Below, in pieces: positions 20,294-22,578 of a stretch of 22,578 nucleotides of DNA. The translations under genes were made by a program, and so were the position numbers. The notes under the pieces are model-generated. The model was not told where the DNA came from. It worked only from the letters and a program-made list of their open reading frames with translations, and did no database searches. Source of the stretch: a virus. Within the stretch, counting starts at the first letter, position 1. Each line of letters starts with the position of its first letter. The stretch lies in the IMG/VR virus record IMGVR_UViG_3300044630_000443, positions 1 to 22,578 of that record; one strand, 5' to 3'.

Positions 20294-21978
20294 TATGAGC
20301 CATTTCTTAAGTTTAATGATTTTTCAGACCTATTTAAAGCTAATACTAAATCGTTACCTCTTAATACAAATTGGCCACCACTAGCTGCATTATTACCACT
20401 ATTTGCTCCACTTGCAAAAGCATTACCTAAAACGCTATCTAATTTTGATAAAGGCATAACTGCTTCACTTTCTCCACCCTCACCAACCATTGCGAATGTA
20501 GGTTTACTTACTATACCACCTTCTGCCATTGGAGTAAATCCTAATAACTTACCTAATCCTCCAAGCAATCCTCCTGTTGCACCACTACCTGATCCAGCAG
20601 CACCACCCATTCCTAAAGCAGTCATAATTGCTTTAAATATTAAAGCCTGTACAACCATTTGTGCAAGTTGTATAGCCATATTTTTAAATACATTTAAAAT
20701 TGCATCTCCAATATTTTCACCACTTTGCAATGCTTGAAATATATTTCCAATACCTTCTGAAAGGAAAGTGGCTGTTATTTGAGCTTCATTTAATAAATAA
20801 TTAAATTTAGCTTGTTCGGTAGCAGCTAATGCAATTGCCTGTGCGTCTAAAATTGCCTGTGATGGTCCTTCAGTTATAGGTGTTTGTGGTGCTAATGGTG
20901 CTGCTGGTAAAGCATTTCTTTCTTGTGGAATAAATGTTCCAACTTGTTCTGCAGTTAATTTAGTAAACGCTTTATAGTTTTTAGTTACTTGTATAATAGT
21001 TTTATCTAAATCTTTTGCACCTTTATCCATTACATAATACGCATTATTTGATTTTAACGCATTATCTATTGTTGTAAATACTTCTTTATTTAAATCTGCA
21101 ATTCCATTTGTTAAATCCGTTACTGATTTGTTTGCTGCATCAAAAGCATTTTTATCTCTAGTAGTTACGGCTGACATTGTTACTGAAGCATCAACATAAC
21201 CATTGACCATATTTTTAGACCTTTCTACACTTGCAGCATAATCTTCACCAGCTTTTTTTGCTAATTTTGTAGCATCTGCTAATTTTATATTTTTATCAGC
21301 AATTTCATCTATATATCTTGAAGTAATTGCTTGTGCAACTAAAGCATCTGTATACATTGTAACTGCTGCTCTTGCGTCATCAGTTGTTTTAATTGTAGTG
21401 GTATAAGCAGCATTTACTTTCCCTAATTCGCTTCTAACTGCATCTAATGCTTCTTTCCTTCTTGCATCAGTATTTGTTGCATCTTCAGCAACTCTAATAT
21501 AAGCTAGTAATTTAATTCCACTTTCACTTGCACTTGCTCTAGCCTTATTTAAACTTTCTGCAAACTTATCTTGTGCTTCACTAGCTTCATCCGTACCATT
21601 AATAAACTTTGCTATTTTAGGACCAAATGCAACTATTAAAGATGAAACAACACCTAATGCAAGACCAATACCTGCTGGGCCCATTAAACCTTTAGCCATC
21701 TCCTTTAAAGCTGATCCTGCTGATCCACTTGTTTCTTTTAATCTTTGGAATGATTCTAATAAAGGGTTTAAGTTATTTGCAATACCAATAAAACCATATG
21801 GAGCATCTTGAGCAACTCTTGAAACATTGACCAAAGCCTGTGTAGCTTGATTACTTGCTGGAGTTACTTTTTTAAATGCAGCACCTAATTGAGTTGTAGC
21901 AGTAACAGTTTCCTGTATATTTTGAACGGCTTGTTTATTGTCAGCCGTTATCGTAATTTTTAATGTTTCTTGTGCCAT
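20293..21978 (-). CDS. Tail tape measure protein
   Basis: 561 residues that set tail length and fill the tube lumen. Signs: Gln/Ala-rich coiled coil at the N-terminus (NKQAVQNIQETVTATTQLGA), a first hydrophobic stretch GIGLALGVVSSLIVAFG at about 105-121, a long Ala/Lys/Asp helical middle, a second hydrophobic zone MVVQALIFKAIMTALGMGG at about 440-458, a Gly/Ser-rich stretch, and the conserved end AEGGIVSKPTFAMVGEGGES. Short for a tape measure; a tail of roughly 80 nm is expected if the usual 1.5 angstrom per residue rule holds. Starts 4 bases after the chaperone fusion. Confidence 0.9.
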   Translation of the reverse strand: MAQETLKITITADNKQAVQNIQETVTATTQLGAAFKKVTPASNQATQALVNVSRVAQDAPYGFIGIANNLNPLLESFQRLKETSGSAGSALKEMAKGLMGPAGIGLALGVVSSLIVAFGPKIAKFINGTDEASEAQDKFAESLNKARASASESGIKLLAYIRVAEDATNTDARRKEALDAVRSELGKVNAAYTTTIKTTDDARAAVTMYTDALVAQAITSRYIDEIADKNIKLADATKLAKKAGEDYAASVERSKNMVNGYVDASVTMSAVTTRDKNAFDAANKSVTDLTNGIADLNKEVFTTIDNALKSNNAYYVMDKGAKDLDKTIIQVTKNYKAFTKLTAEQVGTFIPQERNALPAAPLAPQTPITEGPSQAILDAQAIALAATEQAKFNYLLNEAQITATFLSEGIGNIFQALQSGENIGDAILNVFKNMAIQLAQMVVQALIFKAIMTALGMGGAAGSGSGATGGLLGGLGKLLGFTPMAEGGIVSKPTFAMVGEGGESEAVMPLSKLDSVLGNAFASGANSGNNAASGGQFVLRGNDLVLALNRSEKSLNLRNGS

Positions 21979-21982
21979 TTTA

Positions 21983-22578
21983 TTATTTTACTCCGTACAA
22001 CTTTAATGTTCTTGCTAGTTGTTCTTGCGTTAGTTTTGGCTTTTCCTCTTCTACTTCATCACTAGGCAAAGGGAAAAAGGACTTTATACTTTTCGGATTT
22101 TTATCCGTTGAATTAGACCTATAAATCATATAAGCTAAAGTTCTTGTCCTTTCCCATTCCTTTATCTGCCGATTATCATAAGCCTTTTTATATAATAAAA
22201 ATTCTCGCCAAGTAAGTTGCCAAAACTCATTAATTGTCAAGCCAACTTCTATCGCGAGAATAATTATTGAATCCCAGCTAAATATTCCTATTTTTTTTTT
22301 CCTTTCTCTTTTATTACTTCGGCAGTTTCTTTTGTTTCAGGAACCATTGATGTCTGCATAAATTTAATAAACTCTATTAGCTGACCATCTTTTGCAGATA
22401 ACCCTCCCACTTCATCTATCCAGTCGCAAACGATTACATCGTTAAAATCAATTGGTTGATTTAGTGTTTTGCATCCACTTTCGGCAGATGCTTGGATTAT
22501 ATGCACTATTGTTCCTAATTCAAAAGAACCACTTGATAAAATATTGATTAAGTCTAAAAGAGATTTGTTCTCTAATTC
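21983..22578 (-). CDS. Tail assembly chaperone GT-type fusion by -1 frameshift (5' end beyond window)
   Basis: The second chaperone form arises by slipping -1 in the A10 run at 22300-22291. From there the frame stays open for 102 codons: KIGIFSWDSIIILAIEVGLT, then INEFWQLTWREFLLYKKAYD, which is the LTxREF-type domain of siphovirus GT products. The frame has no ATG near its start; a TTG at 22240 is the only nearby alternative. The domain begins with an amphipathic WDSIIILA helix directly after the slip site, as in lambda gpG-T. GT binds the tape measure, and the tape measure gene follows. Low-abundance product relative to the G form is expected. Confidence 0.8.
22288..22578 (-). CDS. Tail assembly chaperone G-type (5' end beyond window)
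   Basis: Open frame from the right edge to TAG at 22288, 96 visible residues, upstream part missing. SGSFELGTIVHIIQASAESG, then LNQPIDFNDVIVCDWIDEVG, GGLSAKDGQLIEFIKF: all-helical with the DWID..GG..-x-G pattern of siphovirus gpG-like chaperones, ending in KEKGKKK. The internal GTG at 22506 is not the start because the frame continues to the window edge. It shields the tape measure during tail assembly; the ribosome either stops at TAG or slips to give the longer form. Confidence 0.75.
   Translation of the reverse strand, partial: ELENKSLLDLINILSSGSFELGTIVHIIQASAESGCKTLNQPIDFNDVIVCDWIDEVGGLSAKDGQLIEFIKFMQTSMVPETKETAEVIKEKGKKK
22291..22300 (-). promoter_or_regulatory. Programmed -1 ribosomal frameshift site, run of ten A
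   Basis: In zero frame GGA AAA AAA AAA TAG; the -1 frame reads AAA ATA GGA and stays open for 102 codons. A AAA AAA is a canonical X-XXY-YYZ slippery heptamer. A purine-rich GAGAAAGG lies just upstream; no convincing downstream stem was found by eye. Confidence 0.8.

Noticed and set aside
21983-22240. An independent gene starting at TTG 22240.
   Set aside because: The frame continues without stop upstream to the A10 run, and the domain's expected N-terminal helix is upstream of the TTG, so frameshift fusion is the better explanation.
1-22578. CRISPR array, insertion sequence, integrase or attachment site.
   Set aside because: No regularly spaced long repeats, no transposase or recombinase domain and no tRNA-linked direct repeat were seen.

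Overview
The window is part of the genome of a tailed phage or prophage of siphovirus type, most likely infecting a member of the Bacteroidota. Every gene I can support is on the minus strand, so transcription runs from high to low coordinates. The host guess rests on three things: promoters of the Bacteroidota form (TTTG or TTG, 19-22 bases, TAnnTTTG), AT-rich DNA with A-rich rather than Shine-Dalgarno translation starts, and signal peptides cut before Q. No integrase, repressor, tRNA or rRNA is visible, so lytic versus temperate lifestyle cannot be decided.

In transcription order: (1) 22578-13658 is the tail module: a tail assembly chaperone pair joined by an apparent -1 ribosomal frameshift in a run of ten A, the tape measure protein, a large tail-tip/hub protein, a tail-tube-like protein in an unexpected place, a 1193-residue fibre with a self-cleaving S74 chaperone domain, and a small fibre-linked protein. 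(2) 13656-9463 is a lysis/envelope module behind its own promoter: several small proteins with one membrane segment or a signal peptide, a holin candidate, a lysozyme-like endolysin, then a metallophosphoesterase and a mini HExxH protein. It ends in two consecutive terminators. (3) 9462-9002 has no gene; it holds the terminators, many dyads including a perfect 16-bp palindrome, and a strong promoter facing left. (4) 9001-3119 is the replication/recombination module: ribbon-helix-helix protein, stand-alone DnaA domain IV, ERF annealing protein, a protein with an SSB-like tail, HTH protein, DUF4373-type replication protein, PAPS-reductase-like enzyme, NinG. (5) 3125-1 holds an HNH endonuclease, a ParB-methyltransferase fusion, then, from a near-perfect promoter, the small and large terminase subunits. 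The large subunit runs off the left edge. Head genes are absent and should lie beyond the left edge, with the right edge joining them if the genome is circular or circularly permuted.

The most interesting signals are: two homologous arrays of 11-bp iterons inside the replication-protein gene, one next to an A-rich stretch, which resembles a lambda-O-type origin; a leader RNA before the same gene with two hairpins whose 7-base loops are perfectly complementary, followed by a terminator-like stem and U-run; the A10 frameshift site; an 8-bp-armed palindrome inside the lysis promoter; and a set of very short membrane peptides stitched to their neighbours by 4-8 base overlaps. Ten genes shorter than 60 codons are annotated here by direct translation.
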